Of a DNA stretch of 64,000 nucleotides, positions 45,679 to 55,300 are shown in pieces (position 1 is the first letter of the stretch; every line of letters begins with the position of its first letter). The notes below the pieces were generated by a model, which was not told the DNA's origin, searched no databases, and was given only the letters and a program-made list of their open reading frames with translations. This DNA comes from Myroides oncorhynchi (lineage in GTDB: Bacteria > Bacteroidota > Bacteroidia > Flavobacteriales > Flavobacteriaceae). The translations under genes and the position numbers were made by a program. The DNA is taken from NCBI RefSeq assembly GCF_020905415.1, contig NZ_JAJJMP010000001.1, positions 1,313,501-1,377,500 on the forward strand, given 5' to 3'.

Positions 45679-46013
45679 ATGAGTTCGTTAAAAAACAAAG
45701 TACAATTGATAGGAAGAGTTGGTCAAGCTCCTGTTATAAAAGTGTATGACTCTAAAAAAAGAGAGCCTCTTTTTCTATAGCCATTAATGATGTATATTAT
45801 AATGATGCTGGAGAACGGGTTGAGGCCTGTGATTGGCATAATATTACTGTTTGGGGAAAACTTGCGGATATTGTTGAAAAGTTTGTTGATAAAGGGAAGG
45901 AGGTTGCTGTTGAAGGTAAATTAGTTAATCGTAGTTTTGAAGACAAAGAAGGTAATCAGCGCTATGTTACCGAAATTGCTGTTTCAGAATTAGTTTTTCT
46001 AGGCAGTAAGTAA
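45679..46013 (+). pseudogene. ssb: single-stranded DNA-binding protein with one-base frameshift
   Basis: From ATG 45679 the frame reads MSSLKNKVQLIGRVGQAPVI and stops after 34 codons at a TAG. The next frame continues the same protein as ASFSIAINDVYYNDAGE, then WHNITVWGK and EGKLVNRSFEDKEGNQ to a TAA at 46011. Restoring one A in the run of seven A at about 45754-45760 joins the halves into a complete 111-residue OB-fold SSB. So this is a deletion in an A8 tract, a sequencing error, or a site of slippage. A strong terminator follows. A genome should hold another intact ssb; not seen here. Confidence 0.85.
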
Positions 46014-46031
46014 AGTTTTATTATTTCTGTT

Positions 46032-46071
46032 GTCGCTCAATATCCTTGTAGATACTGAGCGACTTTTTTTT
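46032..46071 (+). terminator. rho-independent terminator after ssb
   Basis: GTCGCTCA (46032-46039) pairs with TGAGCGAC (46056-46063), followed by eight T. The loop is long (16 bases). Confidence 0.88.
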
Positions 46072-46110
46072 GGTAGTTAGTTGATAAAGTTAGTTATTCG
46101 CCATAGGTTG

Positions 46111-46139
46111 TTGTCTTTTTTAAAAAATCAGTACCTTGG
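46111..46139 (+). promoter_or_regulatory. promoter of the two-component operon
   Basis: TTG (46111-46113), 18-base spacer, TACCTTGG (46132-46139), one mismatch to TAnnTTTG. The GTG start follows after 26 bases. Confidence 0.5.
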
Positions 46140-46165
46140 CTCAAGGTAATTAAATCATTAATAGA

Positions 46166-46855
46166 GTGGATAAGATATTAGTTATTGAAGACGATGTCCG
46201 TGTGGCTGAGCTGCTTCAGCGTAGTTTAGAAGAACAGAATTTCGAAGTAGATCTTGCTTATGACGGATATTTAGGAAAGAAATTAGCATTACAGAAGAAA
46301 TATGATTTAATCATAACGGATGTAATCTTGCCTAAGATAAACGGAATAGATTTATGTAAAGTGATTAAAGAAACACTTCCTCAAACACCTATTATTATGC
46401 TTACTGCACTTGGAACTACAGATGATAAAGTGGAAGGATTCGATGCAGGTGCAGATGATTATCTAGTCAAACCTTTTGAACTTAGAGAGCTTTATGTACG
46501 TATCAGAGCTTTGTTAAAGCGATTTGAAAATAGTAATTTGGCGGATGTGACGGTATTAAAATATTCTGATTTAGCCTTAGACCTGAAAGAAAAGGTCTTT
46601 AAGCGAGGTGATATAGAGATACACTTGACCCCTAAAGAGTTTAACCTTCTTCAATACATGATGGAAAATCCTGAGCGTGTACTGTCTCGTACAGAGATTT
46701 CGGAGAAAGTATGGGATACACATTTCGATACTGGAACAAATTTTATAGATGTATATATTAACTATCTGCGTAAGAAGATAGAGACAGATCCTTTAAACAA
46801 AGTTATTCATACCAAGTCAGGTATGGGATTCATACTGAAGAGTAATGAGAATTAA
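46166..46855 (+). CDS. OmpR/PhoB-family response regulator
   Basis: 229 residues: receiver domain 1-118 with acidic pocket EDD (8-10), phosphoacceptor Asp52 in IITDVILP and Lys in LVKPF near residue 102; winged-helix DNA-binding domain 130-229. The start codon is GTG (MDKILVIEDD). It overlaps the histidine kinase by 11 bases, so the two form a pair. I cannot name the stimulus; it is not the PorX type. Neighbouring targets are not obvious, but an unusual 11-bp repeat array lies beyond the kinase gene. Confidence 0.93.
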   Translation: MDKILVIEDDVRVAELLQRSLEEQNFEVDLAYDGYLGKKLALQKKYDLIITDVILPKINGIDLCKVIKETLPQTPIIMLTALGTTDDKVEGFDAGADDYLVKPFELRELYVRIRALLKRFENSNLADVTVLKYSDLALDLKEKVFKRGDIEIHLTPKEFNLLQYMMENPERVLSRTEISEKVWDTHFDTGTNFIDVYINYLRKKIETDPLNKVIHTKSGMGFILKSNEN

Positions 46856-48203
46856 GACTAGACTTACCTTATTGTTTACGTTACTAGTGGCATCTATATT
46901 ATTAGTATTTGCTGTAGTAGTGTATTGGTCATCGTCTAAGAATAGGGAAGTTGAATTTTTTGAGGAGTTAGAGAAAGAAGCAATTACTAAAGCAAAATTA
47001 TACTTGGAAACAGAGATAAAGTCTTCTACTCTCCACAAGATATACAAGTATAATAATGAGGTGATTAATGAAGTACAGATTGCAGTGTACGATTATGATT
47101 TTAATTTATTATATCATGATGCCGAAGAAGTTGATAGTGTGAAAGAAACCAAAGAAATGATTGATCAAATTGCTTCCCAGGGACGTGTTCATCTATTTCA
47201 AGACGATTGGCAAGTGATAGGTATTGTGTATAATAGTGGTGATAAAGATTATGTAATTACAGCTATTGCTCTTGATCAATATGGTTATACAAAATTGCAT
47301 AATTTATTTTTGACTATTTTAGTGTTGAGTATAATATCTTTAATTGTTATTTATTTTGTCGGTAGTTTCTTTGCAGAGCGTGTTTTACGCCCATTGAAAC
47401 TTATGAATGAAGAAATTAATAATATCACGGCTACTAATTTAGATTTGCGTGTAAGCACAGATCTAAATCAAGACGAATTAAGCCGTTTAGGGAATACATT
47501 TAATACGATGTTAGACCGACTAGAGCAGTCTTTTGATTCGCAGAAGCAGTTCGTGTCGAATATTTCACATGAGCTACGCACTCCATTAGCAGCCGTGATT
47601 GCAGAGTTAGAATTATCACTGTCTAAGGAGCAGAACACAGCTAGTTATATCAGAACGATAGAGAATGCTCTATCCGATGCTAAGAAGTTGGTTCGGCTAT
47701 CGAATAGTTTATTAGACTTTGCAAAGGCGAGTTATGATCCTACCGAAATTGTATTCAAACCTACTAGAATAGATGAGGTGATATTAGATGCCTGTCAGAA
47801 GATACAGAGAGGCAATGCTGGATATACTTTCAGCTTTATGATAGATGAAGAGATAGACAGCGAAGAACTAGTGACGGTACGAGCAAACCCTTATTTACTC
47901 GAAGTAGCGATTATTAACTTACTAGAGAATGCATGTAAGTACTCCGATAATCATCATGGTAAGGTGAGTATTTCTAATCTGAATAATGCTGTAGTGATTA
48001 AGATAGCAGATGAAGGATTAGGAATGAGTACTGAGGATCTGGATGGGATCTTTAAACCATTCTTTAGAGGTGAGAATGGAAAACACTTAGAAGGGAATGG
48101 TATCGGACTCTCATTGACCAAGAAAGTTATTGACTTACATAAAGGTACTATTACAGTCACTTCAGAGATAAATAAAGGTACAGAGTTTGCTATAACCTTA
48201 TAG
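46845..48203 (+). CDS. sensor histidine kinase
   Basis: 452 residues. Membrane helices at about 8-28 and 153-175 enclose a roughly 120-residue periplasmic sensor region; a HAMP linker follows (178-230), then HisKA with phosphoacceptor His242 in SNISHELRTPLAA, and a HATPase domain with N box NLLENACKYS, G1 DEGLGM and G2 GNGIGLSLTKK. It partners the response regulator whose gene it overlaps. No other domains. A terminator follows. Confidence 0.94.
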   Translation: MRIKTRLTLLFTLLVASILLVFAVVVYWSSSKNREVEFFEELEKEAITKAKLYLETEIKSSTLHKIYKYNNEVINEVQIAVYDYDFNLLYHDAEEVDSVKETKEMIDQIASQGRVHLFQDDWQVIGIVYNSGDKDYVITAIALDQYGYTKLHNLFLTILVLSIISLIVIYFVGSFFAERVLRPLKLMNEEINNITATNLDLRVSTDLNQDELSRLGNTFNTMLDRLEQSFDSQKQFVSNISHELRTPLAAVIAELELSLSKEQNTASYIRTIENALSDAKKLVRLSNSLLDFAKASYDPTEIVFKPTRIDEVILDACQKIQRGNAGYTFSFMIDEEIDSEELVTVRANPYLLEVAIINLLENACKYSDNHHGKVSISNLNNAVVIKIADEGLGMSTEDLDGIFKPFFRGENGKHLEGNGIGLSLTKKVIDLHKGTITVTSEINKGTEFAITL

Positions 48204-48225
48204 TACAACCAAATAATAGTAGAGA

Positions 48226-48252
48226 GCACTCCTAGTAGGGGTGCTTTTTTTT
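48226..48252 (+). terminator. rho-independent terminator after the kinase gene
   Basis: GCACTCC pairs with GGGGTGC (one G-T pair) around a 5-base loop, followed by eight T. Confidence 0.88.
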
Positions 48253-48334
48253 GTGGTGTTGTTTCTCATTATTATTAGAAATTAGAAGGAGTTTTAATCT
48301 TGTTGAATGTCTTTTTTTTCCTTTTTGGATAGGG

Positions 48335-48378
48335 TTGGTCGGCATGTGGTCGGCTAGTGATGGGCATTTGGTCGGCTT
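48335..48378. repeat. four tandem 11-bp repeats
   Basis: Units TTGGTCGGCAT, GTGGTCGGCTA, GTGATGGGCAT and TTGGTCGGCTT follow without gaps. Three contain GGTCGGC exactly (48337, 48348, 48370); the third unit is degenerate. The 11-base period places the units on nearly the same face of the helix. The GC-rich words stand out from the surrounding AT-rich sequence. Confidence 0.85.
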
Positions 48379-48408
48379 ATAAGTACCAAAAATAGCCCAT
48401 CACTAGCC
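48352..48408. repeat. 14-bp perfect inverted repeat overlapping the array
   Basis: GGCTAGTGATGGGC (48352-48365) is matched exactly by GCCCATCACTAGCC (48395-48408) with a 29-base spacer that contains the last array unit. It could form a stem of 14 pairs. No T-run follows, so it is not a terminator. Confidence 0.85.
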
Positions 48409-48441
48409 TATCATATCTGTATCATTAGGCAATCAAGTGAA

Positions 48442-48600
48442 CTTAAACCCAGATTCGCATTAGCCAAATTCTACAAAGCAATTCTCCTTCATATCTCTTT
48501 CATTAGTGAGTAAACCATACTATGCTTTACTCACTAATTCAGACCTATTTTGTATAATTACTTTTCATTTATATGTCTATCGCTGATTCTGGCTTAAAAC
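48442..48600. repeat. dispersed palindromic element, copy C
   Basis: About 159 bases, close to the reverse complement of copy B along its whole length. The centre is a stem of TAGTGAGTAAA and TTTACTCACTA around CCATACTATGC. The ends are CCCAGATTCGC and GCTGATTCTGG, inverted relative to each other. Unlike the other copies it lies between two genes in the same direction. Confidence 0.88.
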
Positions 48601-48719
48601 GAAATAATGTCAAGCAGAGTGATGATTTTATTGCTTTTGGGACACTATGTGTGGATATTCTAATAGGATTCTAATTTTTTTCTAAAAGCTTTCTAATAGC
48701 CTCTAGGACGTGTAATACC

Positions 48720-48727
48720 TACTTTTG
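48720..48727 (+). promoter_or_regulatory. -7 box for mgtC-mgtE
   Basis: TACTTTTG is a perfect -7 box; the leader would be about 115 bases, much longer than for other genes in the window. No TTG is found at the expected distance. Confidence 0.5.
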
Positions 48728-48733
48728 CCAAGT

Positions 48734-48849
48734 CAAAAAAATAATAAGAGATGGAGACAGAGTCCAGTTTAGTAGAACGAGAATGTTAAACCTTCTTTCT
48801 GAAAGTACATAATAACAATGTAGCTCAGGAAGAGCAAAAAATAGTTATT
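48734..48849 (+). promoter_or_regulatory. long mgtC leader with a possible 12-codon leader peptide
   Basis: After the -7 box an ATG at 48751 opens a 12-codon frame, METESSLVEREC, ending at TAA 48787-48789. It is followed by small stems TACAT/ATGTA (48806-48822) and GCTC/GAGC (48823-48835) just ahead of the mgtC start. Leader peptides with early acidic residues or prolines control Mg transport genes in enterobacteria (mgtL); here this is an analogy only. No M-box consensus was recognised. Confidence 0.35.
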
Positions 48850-49545
48850 ATGTTAATTTCAGTATTTATAGGAAGATTAGTGCTTGCCTTTATATTAGGT
48901 GCATTAATCGGAGCAGAAAGACAAGTAAGACAAAAAAGTGCAGGCTTAAGAACGAATACTTTAGTAAGTATCGGAGCAGCAGGATTTGTCTTAATGGCAT
49001 ACACTATCGGCGATGAAGCTGTAGGTAGAGTAGCCTCTTATGTAGTGAGTGGAATTGGATTTTTAGGTGCGGGTGTAATTATGAAAGACGGATTTAGTAT
49101 CCGTGGGTTGAATACAGCTGCTACGATTTGGTGTTCTGCATCAGTTGGATCTATGTGTGCTGTAGGGTTATGGATGGAAGCAATGGCAATGGCAATATTA
49201 ATCTTAGTAGCTCATTTATCATTAAGACCATTAGGGGCTATCATAAATAAGCTTTCGTTTGAAACGGAAGCCGACTCAGCGGAGGCGCATTATGAAATTA
49301 TTGTGGGATGTAAAGAACAAGTAGAAAATCACATCAGAGTGATGGTATTAGAGAATTTACGTTCTCAGAAAGATTTGCAATTGCGTTCTTTAAAGAGTAC
49401 AGATAATGGTAATCCTGCTTTTTCTTATCTCAAATTTGAGATACTAGCTATGGGAAAGAAAGATGATGTTTTAGAGCAGATTACTAGTAAGGTGTCTTTG
49501 GAATATGGGGTATCAGAAGTAACATGGGAGCTTACTTCTTATTAA
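48850..49545 (+). CDS. MgtC/SapB family membrane protein
   Basis: 231 residues. Four to five N-terminal helices carry the family signature GALIGAERQVRQKSAGLRTNTLVSIGAAGF and GIGFLGAGVIMKDGFSIRGLNTAATIW, shown here as seen across residues 16-100; a soluble C-terminal ACT-like domain occupies about 145-231. MgtC-type proteins help growth at low magnesium and, in Salmonella, inhibit the ATP synthase. The mgtE gene begins about 20 bases later, so both probably answer to magnesium. A long leader precedes it. Confidence 0.91.
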   Translation: MLISVFIGRLVLAFILGALIGAERQVRQKSAGLRTNTLVSIGAAGFVLMAYTIGDEAVGRVASYVVSGIGFLGAGVIMKDGFSIRGLNTAATIWCSASVGSMCAVGLWMEAMAMAILILVAHLSLRPLGAIINKLSFETEADSAEAHYEIIVGCKEQVENHIRVMVLENLRSQKDLQLRSLKSTDNGNPAFSYLKFEILAMGKKDDVLEQITSKVSLEYGVSEVTWELTSY

Positions 49546-49564
49546 TTTTTAAAATTTGAGAGGT

Positions 49565-50962
49565 ATGAAAATGCAAAATAGAGATTTAAAAAATCTACAG
49601 AAGATAGCTATCGATATGAGTAGTATGGATAAGATAACGATGATGATGCCTGTGATAAAGAAAATGCCTGTAATAGATATTAGTGAAATACTTGGCAGAG
49701 TAGCTAATGATGATTTGGTTCTTGTGTTTAATGAGTTTACAAAAGAAGAACAAGGAGAGATTTTTGCAGAGTTTCCGTTAGTGAAGCAGCTGGGGTTCTT
49801 TCAGAGAGTGAGTAAGAAGTTATTCGCTAGAATATTCGAAGAGATGCCATCAGATGCTAGAGCCGATCTATTTCAATTGATGACGCAGCAAGAACAAGTT
49901 GATCTATTGCCTTATTTAAATAAGAATATCAAGGAGAACGTACTATCATTGAGTTCTTACCCAGCAGATACAGCAGGAGGAATTATGATTACTGACTTTG
50001 CTACAGTATCTAAGAGTATGACCTGTTTTGAAGCAATACAGCAAGTGCGTAAAGACTCGCCTTCTAAAAAGACAATTTACTATGTATATGTTGTAAATGA
50101 GGACAAGACATTAGTTGGTTTTATTACGTTGAAGGATTTGATTATAGCAGAGCCAGATGTATTAGTAGAAGATGAGTTACACACAGAGTTTGTATTCGGA
50201 TACCTTAGTGATACAAGTGAATCTGTCGCTAAGAAAATAGACAAATATCAATTAGTAGCCCTGCCGATTATTAATGATAAGAAACAGCTCGTAGGGATAG
50301 TGACTCATGATGAGGCATTAGACGTGATACAGGCTGAGCATACTGAAGATATGGAGCGATTCATGGGGATAATTAGCAATAATGAAGAATTAGATTATAA
50401 CCAGACGTCGATATTTGGCCATTTTAAGAAAAGAGTATTTTGGTTAGTCACATTAGCTGTAATAGGAATAGGTGCTGGTATGATAATATACAGCTATGAA
50501 GCAACATTGATGCAATTAATGATCTTAGCTTTATATATGCCAATGGTCGCTTCTACAGGAGGTAATGCAGGAAGTCAGTCGGCAACAGTCGTGATAAGAT
50601 CACTAGCGCTTGGTCAGATAACGATACAGTCCTGGCTTAAGGTGTTGTGGAAAGAGACTAGAATAGCCTTAATGCTTTCTGTTTTTTTAGGACTTGTAGC
50701 TTTTGCTATTGTTGTGTTTCTAAATTATGGAACAGAGATTCCTATAGATTATTCTTTAGTTTCGATAGGTGGGGTTATAGCCTTGGCTTTGTCTCTTCAA
50801 ATTATAACCTCTACCGTTATAGGGGCTTTACTGCCAATTATAGTTCGCCGATTTAAGGGTGATCCTGCAGTAGCAGCTAGTCCTGCTATTACGACAATAG
50901 TAGATATTACTGGTTTACTGATTTACTTCGCTTTAGCGACTAAATTCTTTAACCTAGAATAG
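49565..50962 (+). CDS. mgtE: magnesium transporter MgtE
   Basis: 466 residues. Cytoplasmic MgtE N domain (about 40-145), two CBS domains (150-265) that sense Mg2+, then five membrane helices (295-465) with the pore-lining family motif MPMVASTGGNAGSQSATVVI. MgtE channels let Mg2+ in and close when cytoplasmic Mg is high. I start at ATG 49565; a TTG at 49556 is in frame but less likely, and ATG 49571 is also possible. It follows mgtC by 19 bases, giving a magnesium operon. Confidence 0.94.
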   Translation: MKMQNRDLKNLQKIAIDMSSMDKITMMMPVIKKMPVIDISEILGRVANDDLVLVFNEFTKEEQGEIFAEFPLVKQLGFFQRVSKKLFARIFEEMPSDARADLFQLMTQQEQVDLLPYLNKNIKENVLSLSSYPADTAGGIMITDFATVSKSMTCFEAIQQVRKDSPSKKTIYYVYVVNEDKTLVGFITLKDLIIAEPDVLVEDELHTEFVFGYLSDTSESVAKKIDKYQLVALPIINDKKQLVGIVTHDEALDVIQAEHTEDMERFMGIISNNEELDYNQTSIFGHFKKRVFWLVTLAVIGIGAGMIIYSYEATLMQLMILALYMPMVASTGGNAGSQSATVVIRSLALGQITIQSWLKVLWKETRIALMLSVFLGLVAFAIVVFLNYGTEIPIDYSLVSIGGVIALALSLQIITSTVIGALLPIIVRRFKGDPAVAASPAITTIVDITGLLIYFALATKFFNLE

Positions 50963-51142
50963 ATAAGAGGAGTTTGGCTAGAGATTAGATTAGGATGTGA
51001 TTTTTCTAGCATGGTTATTGTATTTATTAACATAAATTATTTAGATAAGGATGCGAAAACTTCGTTGGAGATGTGATTTATCAGCAGAAGGATAATGATT
51101 GTTATATTAAATCATTATAAAAAAATGTATAAGATGTATTAA

Positions 51143-51179
51143 ATTAGGTAACTTTAAAGGAATTTAAGTTAAACCTAAT
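51143..51179 (+). promoter_or_regulatory. inverted repeat over the putative promoter of the efflux operon
   Basis: ATTAGGTAACTT (51143-51154) pairs with AAGTT and ACCTAAT (51166-51179), interrupted by two extra A. A -7-like TAACTTTA (51149-51156) lies inside it. It may be an operator for a metal-responsive repressor. The flanking gap from 50963 to 51218 shows no gene. Confidence 0.45.
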
Positions 51180-51218
51180 AGACAAGTAATAAGAATTAGT
51201 AATAAAAATATATACATA

Positions 51219-52337
51219 ATGGCTAAAACATTAAAACTAGCAGGTATTTTAGGAGTTAGCGTATTATTAAGCTATTGTTCTGAAAAGAAAGAACAATCTA
51301 CAGATAGTGCACAGTTCACAGTGGAGAATCATATAGTCTCTTTAACTGAAAACTCTAATCTAAAGGACAGAATAAAAACGAGTAAGGTGTCTGAAGAAGA
51401 CTTTACTTTTGATCTAGTTACTGCAGGGATAGTTAAGGCTATTCCCAACCATTATGCAGAAATTGCATCTCCTTTCTCAGGAAGAATAGTTAAATCATAT
51501 ATCAAATTAGGACAGAAAGTAAGTGAGAATACACCGTTATTTGATGTGTCATCGCCAGATTACTTTGAGGCTCAAAAGGGATATTTTGATTCCAAACAAG
51601 AGTTTAAACAAGCGGCTCTTAACCTAAAGCGTCAGGAAGACTTATTAGCTAATGGCGTAGGAGTTAGACAAGAGTTTGAAGAGTCACAAACAGAATATTC
51701 TATTGCCAAAGCGTCTTATGATAATGCTATCGCAGCACTTAAGATATATAGCGTAGATGCTAGATCATTAGTATTAGGTCAGGCTCTAACAGTGCGCTCT
51801 CCTATAGCTGGAGAGATATTAGAGAATAACTTGGTTATCGGACAGTTTATCAGTGATGAAGCTGAGCCAGTAATTAAGATTGCTTCACTAGGTAAGATCT
51901 GGATAGTTGGTAAAATCAAGGAGAAAGATATTAAGCATTTAGAGAAACTTAATAAAGTACAAGTAGAGTTAGCAGCATATCCAGATGCTCCACTTACTGG
52001 GACAATCTATCATATTAACGATTTTGTGGATGAGGAGACCCGTAGTATAGATGTCCTTATCGAGGTAGATAATGATAAAAGAATCCTTAAGCCAGGCATG
52101 TATGTGAACGTGCGTTTTATTGATCAACCACAACAAGTAATTTTGATACCATCGCGAGCGGTGTTACAAGGAGAAGATACTTCATTCGTATTCGTCAAAG
52201 CAGGTGAGAATAAGTACAAAAAGAAAAGTGTAGTTATCGGTGGAGTCTCTGGAGAGAAGACTGTAATCCTATCAGGATTAGATAGAACTGATGAAGTAGT
52301 GAGTGAGGGAGGTATTTACTTACCACAAGCTCTTTAA
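51219..52337 (+). CDS. RND efflux periplasmic adaptor (membrane fusion) lipoprotein
   Basis: 372 residues. Lipobox VLLSYC gives lipidated Cys20. The order is the usual one: barrel-sandwich/lipoyl halves around AEIASPFSGRIVKSYIKLGQKV (seen near 80-101) and SPIAGEILENN, an alpha hairpin between them (125-175), a beta-barrel, and a membrane-proximal domain. It bridges the CzcA-type pump and the outer-membrane channel. The similarity to CzcB/CusB-type adaptors and the neighbouring pump indicate metal efflux. First gene of a four-gene operon; 17-base gap to the pump. Confidence 0.92.
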   Translation: MAKTLKLAGILGVSVLLSYCSEKKEQSTDSAQFTVENHIVSLTENSNLKDRIKTSKVSEEDFTFDLVTAGIVKAIPNHYAEIASPFSGRIVKSYIKLGQKVSENTPLFDVSSPDYFEAQKGYFDSKQEFKQAALNLKRQEDLLANGVGVRQEFEESQTEYSIAKASYDNAIAALKIYSVDARSLVLGQALTVRSPIAGEILENNLVIGQFISDEAEPVIKIASLGKIWIVGKIKEKDIKHLEKLNKVQVELAAYPDAPLTGTIYHINDFVDEETRSIDVLIEVDNDKRILKPGMYVNVRFIDQPQQVILIPSRAVLQGEDTSFVFVKAGENKYKKKSVVIGGVSGEKTVILSGLDRTDEVVSEGGIYLPQAL

Positions 52338-52354
52338 TCATTAACAACAATACA

Positions 52355-55300
52355 ATGAAGAAAGGTATAATAGATACAGCTATTCACAAAAGATGGCTTG
52401 TAGCAGCGTTGTTCGCTTTGCTATGTATATTTGGATATTATTCTTGGAAACAATTATCAATTGAAGCATATCCAGACATTGCAGATGTTACTTCACAGGT
52501 AGTAACTCAAGTGCCAGGACTGGCAGCAGAAGAAATAGAATTACAGATTACCATACCGATAGAACGCGCCTTAAATGGAATGCCAGGGATGCACGTAATG
52601 CGTAGTAACAGTACGTTCGGACTGTCTATGATCACTATCGTGTTTGCTGATGGAGTAGATGACTACTTCGCTCGTCAACGTATCCAAGAGCGATTAAATG
52701 ATGTAGAGTTACCATACGATGCAGCACCAGAGTTAGATCCACTTACTTCGCCTATCGGAGAGGTGTACAGATATATCATAGAAGGGGATGGATACAGTCT
52801 AAGAGAATTGACAGACTTACAGAACTTCGTGATTATTCCTAAACTTAATCAAGTGCCAGGGGTAGCTGAGGTGACTAACTTCGGAGGGATTACTACTCAG
52901 TTTCAAATCGAGTTAGATCCACATAAATTAGAACAATATGGACTGTCGCTTAGTGATGTGACAGAAACAATTGAAGAGAATAACGTTAATGCAGGAGGTA
53001 GCGTTCTTACTAGAGGAGACTTAGGTTATGTAGTGAGAGGTATCGGGTTGATTAAAGACCTTGAGGATCTAGGTAAGATCGTAGTGAAAGCAGAGGATGG
53101 TATACCAGTATTCTTAAATGATTTAGGTCGATTAAAGTATGGTAACGTAGAGCGCAAAGGTGTTCTAGGGTTTACAGATAGAGAAAGAGATTATTCTGAT
53201 AGTATAGAAGGAATTGTTTTGTTACTAAAACACGAGAATCCATCTGTAGTATTAGAGAAAATACACAAATATGTTGATGAACTAAACAATGGAATATTAC
53301 CAGAAGGAGTTAGAATACATACATTTCTAGATCGTACAGATTTAGTAGATACGACTTTACATACTGTATCGTGGACATTAATAGAAGGGATTAGCTTAGT
53401 AATCATTGTATTAATTGTATTCTTAGGTAACTGGAGGGGTGCGTTGTTGGTTGCTATTACTATTCCTATTTCGTTATTGTTTGCATTTATTATGATGCAC
53501 TTTACAGATATACCAGCTAACTTACTTTCATTAGGAGCTATAGACTTCGGTATTATCGTGGACGGAGCCATTGTGATGATGGAGTCCATATTAAAGAAGA
53601 GGGAGGACAATCCTGAGGAAGAGTTAAAAGAAAAGTCTATTGCACAAAGAACGAAAGAGGTGGCAAAGCCTATCTTCTTTGCAACCTTGATTATCATTAC
53701 AGCATATTTACCCTTATTTGCATTTGAACGTGTAGAGAAGAAGCTGTTTACGCCAATGGCATTTACAGTAGGATATGCTTTGATAGGTGCATTATTAGTA
53801 GCCTTGATATTGATACCAGGTCTTGCGTATGCGGTGTATAGAAAACCTAGAAAGATATACCACAACAAGTGGTTAGAGAAGCTAACTAGTCTATACCACA
53901 ACAGAATTATCAAAATAGTTAATAAACCAAAGCAAGTATTCATTCCACTTTTAGTTGTTTTAGCGATAACAGTAGGGTTGTCAATGAAGGTAGGTAAAGA
54001 CTTCTTACCCCCTTTAGATGAAGGTTCTATCTGGCTTCAAGTGACGCTACCTCCTGGTATATCACTAGAGAAATCAAAAGAGATGAGTGATACGTTACGT
54101 GCGAGAACTATGAAGTATGATGAGGTAACCTATATTATGGTTCAGTCAGGTCGTAATGACGATGGTACTGACCCATTCACTCCATCACATTTCGAATGCT
54201 CGGTAGGTATTAAGCCATATAAAGAATGGCCTAGAGGTAAGACTAAAGATGACTTAATCGAAGAGTTAGCTGCGGAATATGAATCTATACCAGGATTTAC
54301 AGTAGGATTTGCACAGCCGATGATCGATGGGGTTATGGATAAGATATCGGGTGCACATAGTGAGCTAGTAGTTAAAGTGTATGGAGAAGATTTTCACGAG
54401 ACTAGACGTATAGCTAATGAAGTATTAGGTACACTGCGTACAGTAGATGGAGCAGTGGATTTAGCTATCGATCAAGAGCCACCATTACCACAGTTACAGA
54501 TACACGCTAATAGAGACAAGATTGCCCAATATGGACTTAATGTATCTGACGTAGCAGAGCTTATCGAAGTAGCAATTGGTGGTAAGGCTATCTCACAAAT
54601 ATTCATTGGTAATAAGGTTTATGATATTAGTGCTAGATATACAGAAGAGAGTAGAAATACTCCTGAGAAGATAGCCAACTTAATGTTGACATCTAGTACA
54701 GGTGCTAAGATTCCGTTATCTCAGGTAGCTGATGTGAAGACCAGTACAGGAGAGAGTACGATCACTCGTGAGATGAATAGACGTCACCTAACTGTAAAGT
54801 TAAATGTGCGTAATAGAGACTTAGCGTCATTATTAAAAGAAGCACAACAAAAGATAGAAAGTGATATATCTTATGATCACGAGAAGTTTCACATCGAATG
54901 GGGAGGACAGTTTGAGAATCAAAATAGAGCTTATAGCCGTCTAGCAGTTATTGTTCCATTGACATTGTGTTTAATGTTTGTGTTATTGTATGGTGCATTC
55001 GGACAGTTTAGACAAGCTGGATTACTGATGATTGTTGTTCCATTAGCTTTATTCGGAGGTATGTTAGCCTTGAATATTAGAGGAATGTCATTAAACGTAT
55101 CTTCTGCAGTAGGCTTTATTGCCTTATTTGGAGTTGCGATACAGAATGGGGTGATTATGATATCCCATATCAATGATCTCCGTCGAAAGGGAACAGCACT
55201 TAAAGATGCTGTGCTTACAGGAGCAGAACAGCGATTTAGACCCGTACTAATGACTGCGACAGTAGCTGTGTTAGGTTTATTCCCTGCATCATTAGCGACT

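Noticed and set aside
45754..45760. A7 run in ssb as a classical programmed -1 heptamer
   Set aside because: The zero frame (TCT AAA AAA AGA) does not place A_AAA_AAG in register for tandem slippage and no stimulatory stem follows, so programmed shifting is possible but not supported.
48335..48378. 11-bp array considered as a CRISPR or iteron origin
   Set aside because: Units are contiguous without spacers, so not CRISPR; no replication gene is near, so an iteron origin is unsupported.
53191..53943. 250-codon open frame antisense to the RND pump gene
   Set aside because: It is a mirror frame of a biased coding gene, has no family features, and the plus-strand protein is unmistakable.
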